A stretch of 64,000 nt of DNA from Tetracentron sinense (taxonomy: Eukaryota > Streptophyta > Magnoliopsida > Trochodendrales > Trochodendraceae), in contig JABCRI010001062.1 of NCBI GenBank assembly GCA_015143295.1, forward strand, positions 203,947 to 267,946, in the 5' to 3' direction. This document shows positions 11,294 to 21,788 of this stretch, piece after piece. Positions within the stretch are counted from its first letter, which is position 1, and each line of letters starts with the position of its first letter. Both the position numbers and the translations under genes were made by a program. The notes below the pieces were generated by a model. It searched no databases. It saw only the letters and a program-made list of their open reading frames with translations, and had not been told where the DNA came from.

Positions 11294-11296
11294 CTA
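11294..11296 (-). other. In-frame TAG between gag and pol of element A
   Basis: The codons read GTT AGT TAG TTG GAA. The stop splits one continuous coiled coil and separates two zinc knuckles. Copy B has the identical stop and context at 55577-55579, while related element F has CAG (22905-22907). It could be a readthrough signal or a shared deamination of CAG. Confidence 0.85.
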
Positions 11297-12625
11297 ACTA
11301 ACTAGAGCACTCTTCTCTTCTGCTACTAGTTTACAAGTATCTCTTTCATTTTGAATGATTTTGAGTTTTTTGCTCAAGGAGATTTTTGTTTTAGTCAGCT
11401 TCAAACTTTCAGCATACAACTTATCATAAGTTGTTTTCAAATTTTCATCACTTTCAGAGTCAGTTTGACTCTTCTGTATGTCATCACTAGACTCAGTATG
11501 AACATTCTCATCACTTCTATCAGTTTCATCAACCACAGAGGTAGTCTCAAGAATCCCAGAAAGGGAAACAGTGAAAGCCGTATGATTTCCAGTATTTTCA
11601 CTTGAAGAGGAACTGTCCGATTCTTCATTCTCGGAATCACTGTCATCCCAACAGGCATTCATCACCTTGCCCTTACTCTTCTTCTTGTTAGGGCATTTAG
11701 GTGAAATATGACCGAAGCCATGGCATTCATAACATTGAACACCTTGGGATTTCTTATTGCCATTCTTGGAATTTTTCTTGTTTTCCCAGGGCTTAGACTT
11801 TGACTTCTCAAAAGATTTTCCTCCCTGTTTGGGATTGAACCTCTTTTTCGTTCTAAAAAATTTTCGAAATTTTTTAACGAAGAGAACCATTTCTTCCTCA
11901 TTCATATCTCCATCACTGTCATCCTCATCCAAAGATTCCTTGATGGATTTCAAGGCTAAAGATTTGTTCTTCTTGGATGGACGGAGATTGAGTTCATAGG
12001 TTTGGAGTGAACCAACCAATTCCTCAATCTTCAGAGAGTCAACATTTTTACTCTCTTCGATTGCAGTGACTTTGGGTTGAAATCTCTCAGGGAGAGATCT
12101 AAGGACTTTTCTAACTATTTTGGACTTAGATATTTTCTCACCTAAATTGAAACTAGCGTTGACAATGTCACTAAGTTTTGCATAGAATTCATCAAAAGTG
12201 TCATTGTCATCCATGTTTAAATGTTCAAATTTGGTGGTTAACATTTGGAGTTTTGAGATTTTAACAGTGGTAGTACCCTCATGGGTAATTTCAAGAATGT
12301 CCCAAGCCTCCTTTGCTGTTTCACATGAAGAAATTCGTCTGAATTCCTCAGCAGTGACTGCAGTAAAGATAGCATTGAGACCTTTAGTGTTCCATCCACT
12401 TGACTCAAGCTCTTCTCTGGTCCATTCATTATAATATTTGACGACAGTCAAATCACCTACAGTTTTTATGGGCGTAGTCCACCCATTCTGTATAGACATC
12501 CAAATTCTCTCGTCAATAGATTTGAGAAAGGCTCTCATTATAGCTTTCCAGTATGCATAATTATTTCCATCAAAAAGTGGGGGACGAGAGATGGATCCTC
12601 CTTCTCTTAGAGTACTCATGATCAC
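11294..12625 (-). CDS. gag: gag of Sirevirus A
   Basis: The 443-residue Gag would form the virus-like particle. The N-terminus (about 15-210) is the UBN2/DUF4219 copia gag domain, with RPPLFDGNNYAYWK, EAWDILEITHEGT and KVLRSLPERF. A basic stretch (about 250-290) precedes a zinc knuckle CYECHGFGHISPKC at 298-311, then an acidic Ser-rich segment and a coiled coil (about 390-443) that runs on across the stop into pol. The start ATG lies 47 bp inside the primer-binding site and matches the conserved start in copy B. The frame is intact. Confidence 0.92.
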   Translation of the reverse strand: MIMSTLREGGSISRPPLFDGNNYAYWKAIMRAFLKSIDERIWMSIQNGWTTPIKTVGDLTVVKYYNEWTREELESSGWNTKGLNAIFTAVTAEEFRRISSCETAKEAWDILEITHEGTTTVKISKLQMLTTKFEHLNMDDNDTFDEFYAKLSDIVNASFNLGEKISKSKIVRKVLRSLPERFQPKVTAIEESKNVDSLKIEELVGSLQTYELNLRPSKKNKSLALKSIKESLDEDDSDGDMNEEEMVLFVKKFRKFFRTKKRFNPKQGGKSFEKSKSKPWENKKNSKNGNKKSQGVQCYECHGFGHISPKCPNKKKSKGKVMNACWDDSDSENEESDSSSSSENTGNHTAFTVSLSGILETTSVVDETDRSDENVHTESSDDIQKSQTDSESDENLKTTYDKLYAESLKLTKTKISLSKKLKIIQNERDTCKLVAEEKSALVS

Positions 12626-12672
12626 GGATACTACAGGATCACACTTAAGGGATTAGCCTTATCAGTGAACAA

Positions 12673-12684
12673 GCTCTGATACCA
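12673..12684 (-). other. Primer-binding site of element A
   Basis: On the minus strand this reads TGGTATCAGAGC, the complement of the 3' end of plant initiator Met tRNA, two bases after the 5' LTR. It fixes the orientation and the 5' LTR boundary. Confidence 0.93.
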
Positions 12685-12686
12685 AT

Positions 12687-13889
12687 TGAAATTTATCCAG
12701 ATCAATGATCTCTAAGACCTAGAGGGGGGGTGAATAGGTCTATCTAATAATTTCTATCCAATTTTAATTTTTGAATTAATATGTTTAGAAATCAATGAAC
12801 AATTCACTCAGACAATCCACACAAATCAAACACAGAAGATTTTTACGTGGAAAACCCTAACGGGAAAAAACCATGGGACCTGTTCCAGCAATAAACTTCA
12901 CTATGAAAAGATTTTAAGTACAAGACAAGACCTTACCAAAATAGAAACGACGTTCCTAGGTATAGACTCTTACTCTTGATTTCCACGAACCAGCAGGTTT
13001 GATCTCCGCCATAGCAGCTTCGGTTCCACACCGACCAAATCTTCTCAAGCTACTTCAAAACCACGATCACACACGATCGATCTCCTTCCACGAAGGCTCC
13101 GGATCAAACACTGGACACACACACAAGGTGTAGGGTTGTGAATCAATTTTGAAAGTTTCAAACCCTAGAGGGATCTCATATAGATCTGAGATCACACAAT
13201 GCAAGATCAAAGGTTTAGATCTATACTTGCATTTTCTAGGATCAAAGAAAGAGGAGGGATCAACAAAGATCTAATAAGAACAATAGGAAAAACCCTAGAG
13301 GAGTTTCTCAGACCTCTACTCTTTCAAAAATAAACAAAGATACGAATTAGGTCTCTAAAAAGTTGTTTATATAGGGTTTAAAAAAAGAATCCAGAAAAAT
13401 AAAAATTCTTTTTACGGGGACCGATCGATCGGTGCACATTACCAATCGCTCGGTCCAAAACGGATTGATCGGTGCTCATAACCGATCGAGCGGTTGAAAA
13501 TCATCTCTCTGGAAAAATACCCCATACAAATTATTTGTCCAGTCGATAGCCACCGATCGATCGGTCTCAACACCGAGCGATCGGTTGAGACAGAATTTGT
13601 TTCAAACCATACTTCATTTCATGTTTATTTGATTCAACTAAGATCAAACAACTTTATTAGGTTTAAAACTATCCTCCTAGGTATGTTTAGAGTTATCTAA
13701 GTCAAATCCAACCTAGGTAGGGGTCTCTAAGTCAATTACCTTTCTAGATCCAGAGTAGGATCTTTTTCTTCACTTTCTTCAATCTTCTTGATGCTTTAAC
13801 TCTTCTCTTCTGACAAGTTGAACACGACTCGACTCACATGACCTATCTAATGATCATGGAATTTGCCAACACCTACTTAGGGATTTACA
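12687..13889 (-). repeat. 5' LTR of element A (1203 bp)
   Basis: Near-identical to 2777-3998 with TG...CA ends. It has palindromes at 13420-13585 (six) and a TATA box at about 13364-13375. It is flanked on the right by AGGTC, matching the left flank of the element. Confidence 0.95.
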
Positions 13890-13894
13890 AGGTC
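13890..13894. repeat. Target site duplication AGGTC (right copy; left copy 2772-2776)
   Basis: The five bases after the 5' LTR equal the five bases before the 3' LTR. This proves that A is a single intact insertion into element H. Confidence 0.95.
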
Positions 13895-15254
13895 AAAAGG
13901 CGGCTCTGGAATGTAAGGGATCCAGACAGAGCTTGAGAAGGTTGAAGCTTGAGCTGGAGCTGTAGGTGAATTTGTAGGTCAAGGGATAATATAAATGATC
14001 TGTTCAGGGACAGGTATCTGGATTAGAGACTGAATAGTCTGTATGTTTGACTGGGGAAGGGGATTATGACAGGGGACCGATAAGAGGGCCTGATGATACC
14101 GTCATCAACTGCAGGTGTGCTGGGTCCTTGTTTCCCTACCCCGGGCTCTTCCCACTGAATAAAGTTGATTTGATTGTTATGTGGGGGCAGTGGCACCTGA
14201 TTGATGCTGGTGTTACTGGGAGTTAGCTCAACCTTTCCATCATCCAAGAGATCTTGAATGACACACTTCAGGCCTATGCAGTAGTCCGTGGCATGGCCTG
14301 GGCATCTATGAAAGGCACAGTGATGATCGGTATGGTAGTTCTTGTTTTGTTTATCTGGAGGTAAAAGAGGTGTGATGCCTCTCAACTTGAGAAGACCCTG
14401 CTTGGTTAGGAATTCTAATAACTGGTTGAGTGTGTATAGAAGAGGAGTAAAGTTTTTGGGGGGATGGTTTTACCCCTGGATTGGTCAGGCTGGTCGGGTA
14501 TTTCTAACGACTGATTACTGCTGAACCGCTGGAGTTGGTAATTTGATGGGTGTGGTAGAAGCAACCATATGTACGTCTTCCATCTTTCTGTGGTCCCTAG
14601 GACTGATGTTCCTATTGGATGAGGTAGTTGCCTTGGGGGGATCAAGTCCTAGACTGGAATAAATAACCCTGCTCTTGATGGCAGTCTCGATACGGGCACC
14701 CGTCTTGACGATGGTGTCAAAGTCCATTACTGGTAAAGTCACTATAAGTGTTGAGTAGGGCTGCTTTAGAGTGCCCATGAACATGCTTGCCAACTCCTCC
14801 TTAGGGATTGGAGTCGGGATCTTAGCTGCTATTTCCCTCCAGTAGGTGGCATATTCCAGAAATGATTCGTTATTACGCTAGCTTAGCTGCTCAAGCTGGC
14901 TCCTTTGAGGGTGGAGCTCTTGGTTAAATAAGTACTGCTCCACGAAATTGTCTATGACATCTTGCCAAGTCTTGACTTTCTGCTTGTCTACCGACATCCA
15001 CCATGTAAGGGCTGCCCCCTTCAGACTCTTTTGAAAGTACTGGATGAGTAGATGTTGGTTTCTATTGTGCTGGAGCATGTCCCCAAAGTACACAACTGTA
15101 GATGTTGCTTCGGGCAGTTCGAGCCATCGTATTTATCAAAGTTTGGGACTTTGAAGCCAGCGGAAACAACATCCCTTGATGAGAAAGTTAAGTCCTCTAA
15201 CGATAGACTGGTACTGGTGGATGCACCCTTCATTCTTCTCATTTCCTTTTTCAT
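13890..15254 (-). pseudogene. gag of gypsy element H: capsid domain and CHC-type knuckle
   Basis: The conserved retrotransposon gag domain is visible at 14878-15254: FKVPNFDKYDGSNCPKQHLQ, then after a frameshift YFQKSLKGAALTWWMS and TWQDVIDNFVEQY. Downstream at 14230-14340 is the Tat/Ogre cysteine-histidine segment CAFHRCPGHATDYC followed by LKCVIQDLLDDGK. Several stops and frameshifts break it. Its pol continuation lies beyond the element A insertion, at 2776 and below. Confidence 0.8.
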
Positions 15255-17598
15255 CTACTTGATCTCATCCTATAAGGATGGAGTGGGGTCCGAGGATGAT
15301 GGACGGTCTTGGTTGACGTGTGAGGCCTTAGTTTGCTCTTCGTGTTGGTCATACTCCTCTCCTCTGCCTGTTACGGGTATAGGGTCAGGCATGATGAAGG
15401 GAGGGGGACGAGGCACTAGCATAGGTTGCTTGGCTGGTTCTCCGGTTGGGATCCGGGTAGAGGGTTATTCGGTTTGGACACCAATTAGAATCTTCAGGGA
15501 TTCTAGAACACTATCAAGCTTTGATTGTATGGCTGCTATGTCCTTGTCATGTGACTATAAGATCTCACTGGTTCGCTGGTGCTGATCTGCAGGTTCTGCC
15601 ATTGAGTCTGAACTATTTGCTGATTGGATTGTGTAAGAGCTGCTCTCTGATTGGGCTATGCAATGTACTATCTCTGTGATCGGTACCTCTGTCAAGGCTG
15701 CGTCTGCGACTGCTGCTACTGCGAGAATCGCAGTCAGAGAACGAGTCATAGGTCGGCTTATGCAACTGGAAAGAATGCAACGACTAATCATGATTATGCA
15801 TGATGACAGGAAACGGATGCTAGAAAAATATTTTTCATTAATGCATAAAGAGTGTAGTGAATACAAGATAGTGCGACTCAATTAAGAGAAAAGGACTCGA
15901 TCCTAGGCAGGCCCATCAGGGATCGCGAAGTCAAGTGGCCAGGGCACACCATTAAGATCCATGATCTATTGCTGGAGGGATGTGATTCAACCTCCATATT
16001 TGCAAGGGTTTCAGTAGCGTTGAACATACGGTATCCAAACTGTTGGATATGGGAGGTTATCTCCACCTTTGGACATTCAAGCTGTTCTTGGTGGAAGTGC
16101 AGCTGGATCCTGATAACAGCTGTCTCTCTGGCGTCGCCTTTGTGCATCCTACGAAGAGATTGGATTATCTGCTCCAATTGTTCAACCTGCTGTTATGTGG
16201 CTTGGAGTTCGTGACCCTGTTCCACTTCTTGTTGCCTGAATGCTCGCTAGGCTTTCCATAGCCTTTTCTCTTTCTACTGGATCTGGAACTGTCTCTCTAA
16301 GAAGAAATCTGTCTAAGGAACCACCATTTCAGCTAGGGGTATAGTTCCGTGTGATGGAGCTGCGACTGGTGTGGGCAGTTCCCTGGGTGCAGGCATGCCA
16401 GGTAGAATGTCAGGATTATCCACCCACTGTCGGTATGCCAAGTTGGTTGGTGGTCCTGATGTAACCACAAAGTCAGGCCACTAGTCTCGTTTGGAGTTAT
16501 GTCAAGCTGACTGGAAGCATTGGGTGAGGTTGTCGGAGTGTACTGAGAAGGTGATCCAATCATTTTCTTGTCGGTCTATCACTGAGATGTGCTGAGGGAG
16601 TCCAAACTATCGGAGGACTCGGAGTGGTGTATAAACTACGGAGCTTGCTAGACTAGCAAGAATCATGCATCGTCTACCAGTGTTGACAATGCTGGGTAGC
16701 CTATTCAGTACAAGCCACTCGCATTGCCATATGATTTCTTCCTCTGACAGAGCTTGGAGAAACTAGTAGAGCTCTCCAACGTCAGTAGTTGTTATCAGAC
16801 CCTGATTCTGAGAAATCTTTCGAGGTAGACTGTAGGGTTCACGGAGACCGTCTGGTATCGATATTATTGTAGGTAGGTGTCCTATCAACCAAAGGTGTAG
16901 GAGAGATGTACTGGCATAGAAGATGCCCCTTCTGCAGTCTGCCAATTGGTCGAGAGCCCTGAGAAGCTCTGTTAGGATGACTAGTTAATTGAGCAGGAGT
17001 TGTGCATGTCCTCGATGATCCTAACCAGAATTGATTTGACAAGTGAACGGTACCTCGGGAATACCAGCTGAGACATGGCTATTAGTGCAAAGGCGTTGAG
17101 ACAGGGAAGTTCCACTGTAATGGAGTCAGGTTCCACTTGCACTTGTACTTCTTTTCAAGAAAAGATACGAGTATCCGATCAAAAGAGCCGCTAGGACTGG
17201 GCTGCAAGCAGGCAAGCTTGATATGCAAAAAACCTGGATAAGTCTGCCTGATATGTTGTCTTGTAGCACAGTACTATGGCTTCGTTGTCAATGTTTAACT
17301 CCAAGATGCGCTAAATCTCTTCTAGTATTGGGCAAAGTTCGTTCTTATGAAAACAGAATAACATGTGAGATGGGCTCCAACACTGGATAGCAACGTTCAT
17401 GAGGTGCGGGTCTGGGTTAATCACAGATAGGTCTAGGATAGTCCTGGTTTTGTAGTACTGAGCCCAAGCGAGACGCTGACTTGAGGTAAAGGCCCCAATT
17501 GTTTTATAGAGGTTGTCCTCACATGTCTCCTGAGAAGTTAGATGCATGGGCCGTGAAGGTCGACCGATTAACTGAACAATCCTTGAAGGACCTGTCAT
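15255..17598 (-). pseudogene. ORF1/N-terminal gag region of element H, DUF7745-like
   Basis: At 17311-17598 the minus strand encodes a segment ending HLMNVAIQCWSPSHMLFCFH and then ELCPILEEI, which matches the pattern of the DUF7745 domain found in Ogre-type ORF1 proteins (a short FWDP-like block followed by ELxPTLEEY). The rest down to 15255 is coding debris, Gln- and Pro-rich, with stops in all frames. I am fairly confident of the lineage and less so of the domain limits. Confidence 0.55.
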
Positions 17599-18216
17599 CT
17601 ACCTGGATAATATACAAACTCTATAAGTGCATTGTGTATGCAGATGAAATGCAAAAGAGGATGTAATATATTTTTTTTGATTTTGATTGGGTGTGATGAG
17701 GCATATTTGATCTGATAGGGTAGACGAACAGAGGTCCGACGTGCTTTAGCCCAGGTTATTGGAAACCGAGGGACTTATCAGGTCAAGGTTGGGGACAAAC
17801 CCAGCTTTCACTGGGTTGATGCAGGTGTGTTCCTAGCAGGATGGGGGGATCACTTAACACCGTATATGCAACTCCCTGGTATAGAACATACCTGAAAAGG
17901 GACGATTGGTGAAAGTATGAGCGTTCAGAATCCTTCTCTGAGGGTAATCACCCAACAGGAGTAACTCTTTGGACCTCCAAGACATTTAAGCCACCGATAC
18001 TGAGGATGATCATCTAGCAGCCGTTAGCGTAATAAGCTTGTCTACTAGGTTGAGTGGGATAATTACACTACTATGACATGTATGGATTCACAGTACACAA
18101 TTAACCAAGAGATGTAAAAATGATTAGTGTTAAATTAAACGCTTAGGAATCTTGAATAAGATTAAGGTTTAGTTGGCTTAAACGTGGGTTCTAGGTTGAA
18201 CCCTACATAGGCATTT
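17599..18216 (-). other. Leader of element H between PBS and ORF1
   Basis: Noncoding sequence with no domain or repeat that I recognise. It sits where a long gypsy leader is expected. Confidence 0.5.
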
Positions 18217-18232
18217 CCCAGCAGAGCCGCCA
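18217..18232 (-). other. Primer-binding site of element H
   Basis: On the minus strand this reads TGGCGGCTCTGCTGGG, four bases after the 5' LTR end. It resembles the Arg-tRNA type PBS known in Ogre/Tat elements; the tRNA match is recalled, not computed. Confidence 0.7.
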
Positions 18233-19234
18233 GAGCTGTGAGCGCGGAAATTTTACTCACGGGAGATACCCTCACGGGTGCGTGAAGGTTGAAATAAGAG
18301 CCGCCACCTATTCATTCAGAAGGGACAAGTCCCCCGGGTTTGGATAAGGTCTTGGATTGCGAGTGAGATTAGAGTAAGGGATTCAGTTAAGTCCGGGGAA
18401 TGTGTTAGGCACCCCGAGGCTTCCATTTTTCAATGGTTCTGTACTCCCCAGGTATAAACCAATTAAAGTTAATCTTGTTCAAAATACCAGAGTGTTTAAG
18501 TTAACACTAATCCAAGAAAGGAAAAGCTAACTGGGGTTGAACCCGGGTTGGGTTGCCTACGTACTCACAAGGTGAGATCAGACCGAGCGTAGTTCTAGTA
18601 TGTGAGCCTGAGCCGAGATTAGGGGCATGTGTGTGTGCACCCAGGGTGGCTAACATGGACTAGTCCAATAGACTAGTGTTTGATTGACCGAGGAGGCTCA
18701 AGTGCAAGGTACAAGACCGATAGGCTTAAGGGTAGTCTGGTAGACTAGGGCAAAGTTTTGCCAGGGTTAGGGTTGCTAACCGGGATTAGGCCAAACTAAC
18801 CATGGTTAGGGTTACTAACCACAGCTAAGGGGATGTGAGATTTAGCCCGGTAGGGTAAGGGGAGGCCCGGTAGGTTGAAGATAAGTCAGGTAGACTTGGT
18901 TTTTATGTCCGGTAGGCCGTAAACCGAAAGTAATTACAATTAGGGTTGCTAACCAGAGTTAAGGGGATCTAACTGTGGTTAGGGCTATTAACTAGGGTTA
19001 GGAAATGACCAAAGTCAGTTTTATGGTCCAAATTGATTTTTAGGATTTATTGATTAATTTCCCAAGATTTGTGGGGTTAAGGGGTGCTTAACTGCAGTTC
19101 AATGTTAACCGAAGGTGTATAACCCTAGTTAATGATATAATAAAGTCCAAGGTGGACCCAACGGGCTAGGTAGGGCCTAAAGTGGCCTCCTACTAGGTCT
19201 ATGCCCCTGTAAAAGCCCAGAATCAAAATAAACT

Positions 19235-19263
19235 TAATGTCGGTAATAGGATTACCGACATTA
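19235..19263. repeat. Perfect hairpin, 13-bp stem, in LTR H
   Basis: The arms TAATGTCGGTAAT and ATTACCGACATTA enclose the loop AGG. The orthologous hairpin in solo LTR I is at 46399-46419 with stem GGAGGTAAT, which differs by two base pairs changed on both arms. Confidence 0.9.
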
Positions 19264-19446
19264 AGAACAATATTTTTAACTCGGGTTTTGCCCACTGTTA
19301 ACTAGGGTTAGGGTGTAACCCTGGGTGAACTGATACCAAGGGGATGTAGAGGGAAGTCCAATGAGGATTTTGAGCCTGGTGTGGGCCCCAGGGGATGCCT
19401 GGAGTGGGCCCCACAAGAGTCCAAAGCTGCTGTACCTACAATCAGA

Positions 19447-19475
19447 TATTGGCAGTAGATGGTCTACCACCAATA
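19447..19475. repeat. Imperfect hairpin in LTR H
   Basis: The arms TATTGGCAGTAGA and TCTACCACCAATA have two A-C mismatches and loop TGG. The counterpart in LTR I is at 46604-46634. Confidence 0.8.
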
Positions 19476-19686
19476 CCAAAATAGGCCAGAAAAAGATTGT
19501 CAGTAGATGCTCTACCGTCAATACACACAGTGTTGATTTTTTTTATGGATTTAACCATGGTTAAGGCCAAACCAAGCACTTGGAAGGACCAGGTGAGGTC
19601 AAGGGAGATGAGAGGGGTTCAACCTGGGCCCTGAACATGGACCAGGGCCCACCTAAGTAGACCAAAGAAGCTTGACAGAGTAACTG

Positions 19687-19723
19687 CCAGGAATGGCGGT
19701 ATTGTGTTTACCGCCATTCCTGG
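19687..19723. repeat. Perfect hairpin, 15-bp stem, in LTR H
   Basis: The arms CCAGGAATGGCGGTA and TACCGCCATTCCTGG enclose a 7-nt loop. It belongs to the same GGCGGTA/TACCGCC hairpin series. Confidence 0.9.
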
Positions 19724-20379
19724 TTTTGTTAAAAACTAGATTTTTGCCCACATGGGTTGTGCACAGAGATAACCAGGGGTTCCCTTATGATTTGAGGGAC
19801 CCCTAGAAGGTATGTGGTGGTCTACAAAGCTTAGTGAAAATGGGTATGCCCATAGGGGTTCACCCTAACTATGAACAAGGTGGGTGAACACCCTGTTGGG
19901 TTTGGGTTGTTAACTAAACACCAAGAAAATGCATAAAAACGTCCCCTAGCGATGACCAAGGGCTCACATAATGGATGGAGCAATAAAAAAAATGGGTAGG
20001 GAGTGCCCCTACCTTGTACTCTGTTTCTGCTATGGAGGAGTGGTGATCTGCACACTGCGGTGGTGCAATGCTACGGGTGTTGGAGCCAAAGGGGAGATTA
20101 AGGACAGGCCAAAGGTGGTCTTAGGATCAAGACCAAGGTGTTTGAAGAGGCTGAGGGAGGGGATTTCGGATAGGGCTTCACCTATGTGCATTTTCAGAAT
20201 TTGCAGACCATGTTTACGGTTGTGGGAGTTGGGTTTTATAGAGGAAGCTCTAGGGGACCTAAGAGGGATTAAAAAGAATAGGGAGAAAGTGGTTGGACCA
20301 AAGGGAGGTCAATTGGGAGGAGTTCAGGTGAGGGTTTTGTGTGCAGGGCGTTTGTAGTGCTACGAACTCGAAAATCACG

Positions 20380-20455
20380 CAATGGCAGTAGATGTTCTAC
20401 CGCCATTGTGAAAATAGGCATTTTGAGGATTGGCGGTAGATCCTGTACCGCCAAT
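20380..20455. repeat. Two adjacent hairpins in LTR H
   Basis: Hairpin one is at 20380-20408 (13-bp stem with one A-C mismatch, loop TGT). Hairpin two is at 20429-20455 (perfect 10-bp stem ATTGGCGGTA, 7-nt loop). They lie between the TATA-like box and the LTR outer end. Confidence 0.85.
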
Positions 20456-20510
20456 ATGAAAATTTCAATGAACTGGGCCTAGCCCATGCACACTCGGGTT
20501 TTTGGGGTTT

Positions 20511-20800
20511 GGGTTAGTGTTTTTAGGCCTTGTGGGCCCAAGCTAAGGGTTCAGGGTTAGGCTAGGGCTTTGGCTAGGGTCACCTATGGCTAGGTTTTGG
20601 ACATGGGTTTTACACTAGGGTTAAACTAGGGTTGAGTCCTAGGGTTAAATTAGGGTTTACCTAGGGTTTAGCTAGGGTTTACCTAGGTTTAGGGTTTGAT
20701 TCTAAGGTTTTCTAGGGTTCGACTTGAGGTGAGGCCTATGACTAATTAGAGGCTTACCTAGGGTTTAGGAGACTTGGCAGGGGGTAACCATGGTTAAAAG
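20511..20800. repeat. Irregular TAGGGTTTAGCTAGGG-rich tract
   Basis: Many TAGGGTT and CTAGGGTTTA words with variable spacing. The same type of tract is found at 45170-45375 and 47985-48370 at the same place in related LTRs, so it is an LTR component, not a telomere remnant. Confidence 0.75.
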
Positions 20801-20845
20801 ACTTTAACCATGGTTAGATAGGGGTGTAAAAATTGGGTGTTTACA

Positions 20846-21788
20846 ATGTACAGTGGATCCAGAATCCACGCACCATGAGTTAGGAGGACCATCCAGAAAG
20901 TTTGACTCAACAATAATCAATACTTCAAAGCATCTCATACCTTGAGTATTGCCACCACCCTTCTTAAGAGTTACGAGGTAAGTCCTACAGAGCCAGTGGC
21001 CTATTTTACCACAGTGGAAACACTTTCCATTGCCATTGTTTTCCTTGCTAGTATCACCTGAAGAACCTTTGGCAACTTTTGCCTTACCCTTATTGTCTTT
21101 AGACTTACCTTTTCCCTTATTCTTTTTGTAAACTTTTTAGATCAATTGGATGTATCAGGTTTATCGACGATTAAAGTTTCACCCTTGGTTGACTTCTTGA
21201 TTAAATCTTCTGCAGCCCCAAGTGAGTTCATAAGCTCACTTAGTGACATTTCACTCTTGTTCATGTTATAATTTAACACAAATGCATTGAAGGACGAAGG
21301 GAGTGACTGCAGAATAGTGTCAACCTGAGTGATGGCATCCATCTCTCCACCAAGAATTTCCAGCTCATTTAATAAGCCCATCATCTTTATGACGTGCTCC
21401 CTGACTAGAGTTCCCTCAGCCATCTTGGTGTTAACAAGGATTTCAACTTTACTTGTCGAGCTGACCTATTTTGCTCACCAAACATCTCATGAAGGTTTTG
21501 CAAAATGTCAAAAGCCTTATCCATGTGTTCATGCTGGCTTTGCAAAATGTTAGACATCAAAACCAGTACGCAATACTTGGTCATCTGATTAGACCTCTCC
21601 CATTGCTCTAACTCAGCATTTTGGGCCGGTGAAGCATCTGGTGGAATTTCGGCTTTAGGTGTCTTAAGACATAGTTCAAGGTTATCCACGGAAATTACTA
21701 TTCTAATCTTTCTTTTCCACTCTACATAGTTAGTTCCTACTAACTTTTCACTACGAAGAATTTCAGTCAATGGATGAAGGTCTGTCAT
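20846..21788 (-). pseudogene. Element G: copia gag and protease start, cut by element H
   Basis: On the minus strand from 21788: the copia gag block begins with RSEKLVGTNYVEWKRK and continues through HVIKMMGLLNELEILGGEM and LPSSFNAFVLNY. After a basic KGK-rich linker comes a degenerate knuckle CFHCGKIGH, then the protease active site NSWCVDSGSTVH. The sequence stops exactly there, at the outer end of the H LTR, so H inserted into the protease codons. The remainder of pol must lie beyond the window. Stops and frameshifts are present. It is a different copia lineage from A, D and F. Confidence 0.8.

Larger units (their letters stand above)
2777..13889 (-). mobile_element. Element A: near-intact Ty1/copia Sirevirus-type retrotransposon with extra ORF3
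   Basis: The element is complete: 3' LTR 2777-3998, PPT, ORF3, pol, gag, PBS and 5' LTR 12687-13889, flanked by the 5-bp duplication AGGTC at 2772-2776 and 13890-13894. The domain order gag, protease, integrase, reverse transcriptase, RNase H is copia. A large coiled-coil gag, repeated polypurine tracts and a gene after pol point to the Sirevirus lineage. The two LTRs differ at roughly 20 sites counted by eye plus one 19-bp unit, so insertion was recent. The only coding defect I see is one amber codon between gag and pol. Confidence 0.92.
1..20845 (-). mobile_element. Element H: Ty3/gypsy Tat/Ogre-like retrotransposon, decayed, interrupted by element A
   Basis: Read on the minus strand, the order is 5' LTR (18237-20845), primer-binding site, gag region (13890-17598), then after the element A insertion protease, G-patch-like segment and reverse transcriptase, running off the left edge. 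The long LTR, a PBS compatible with an Arg tRNA, a DUF7745-like ORF1 segment, the protease motif DNGSGLNV and the G-patch-like FGLGYKP motif fit the Tat/Ogre lineage. Many stops and frameshifts show it is old. It inserted into a copia remnant at 20846. Its 3' LTR is outside the window, so its target duplication cannot be tested. Confidence 0.8.
18237..20845 (-). repeat. 5' LTR of gypsy element H (2609 bp)
   Basis: Starts TGTGAGC and ends GTTTACA, as does the solo LTR at 45549-48448. It contains short inverted repeats, a TATA-like GGTTTTATAGAGG (about 20232-20244, minus-strand promoter) and a TAGGGTTAG-rich tract at 20511-20800. Its element-distal end is joined to the copia protease codons of G at 20846. 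Confidence 0.88.

Noticed and set aside
12673..12684. tRNA-like sequence
   Set aside because: Only the 12-nt complement of a tRNA 3' end is present, as in all PBS copies here; no cloverleaf.
20511..20800. TAGGGTT-rich tract looking like interstitial telomere repeat
   Set aside because: Spacing is irregular, no long TTTAGGG run exists, and the tract recurs at the same position in other LTRs of the family (45170-45375, 47985-48370).
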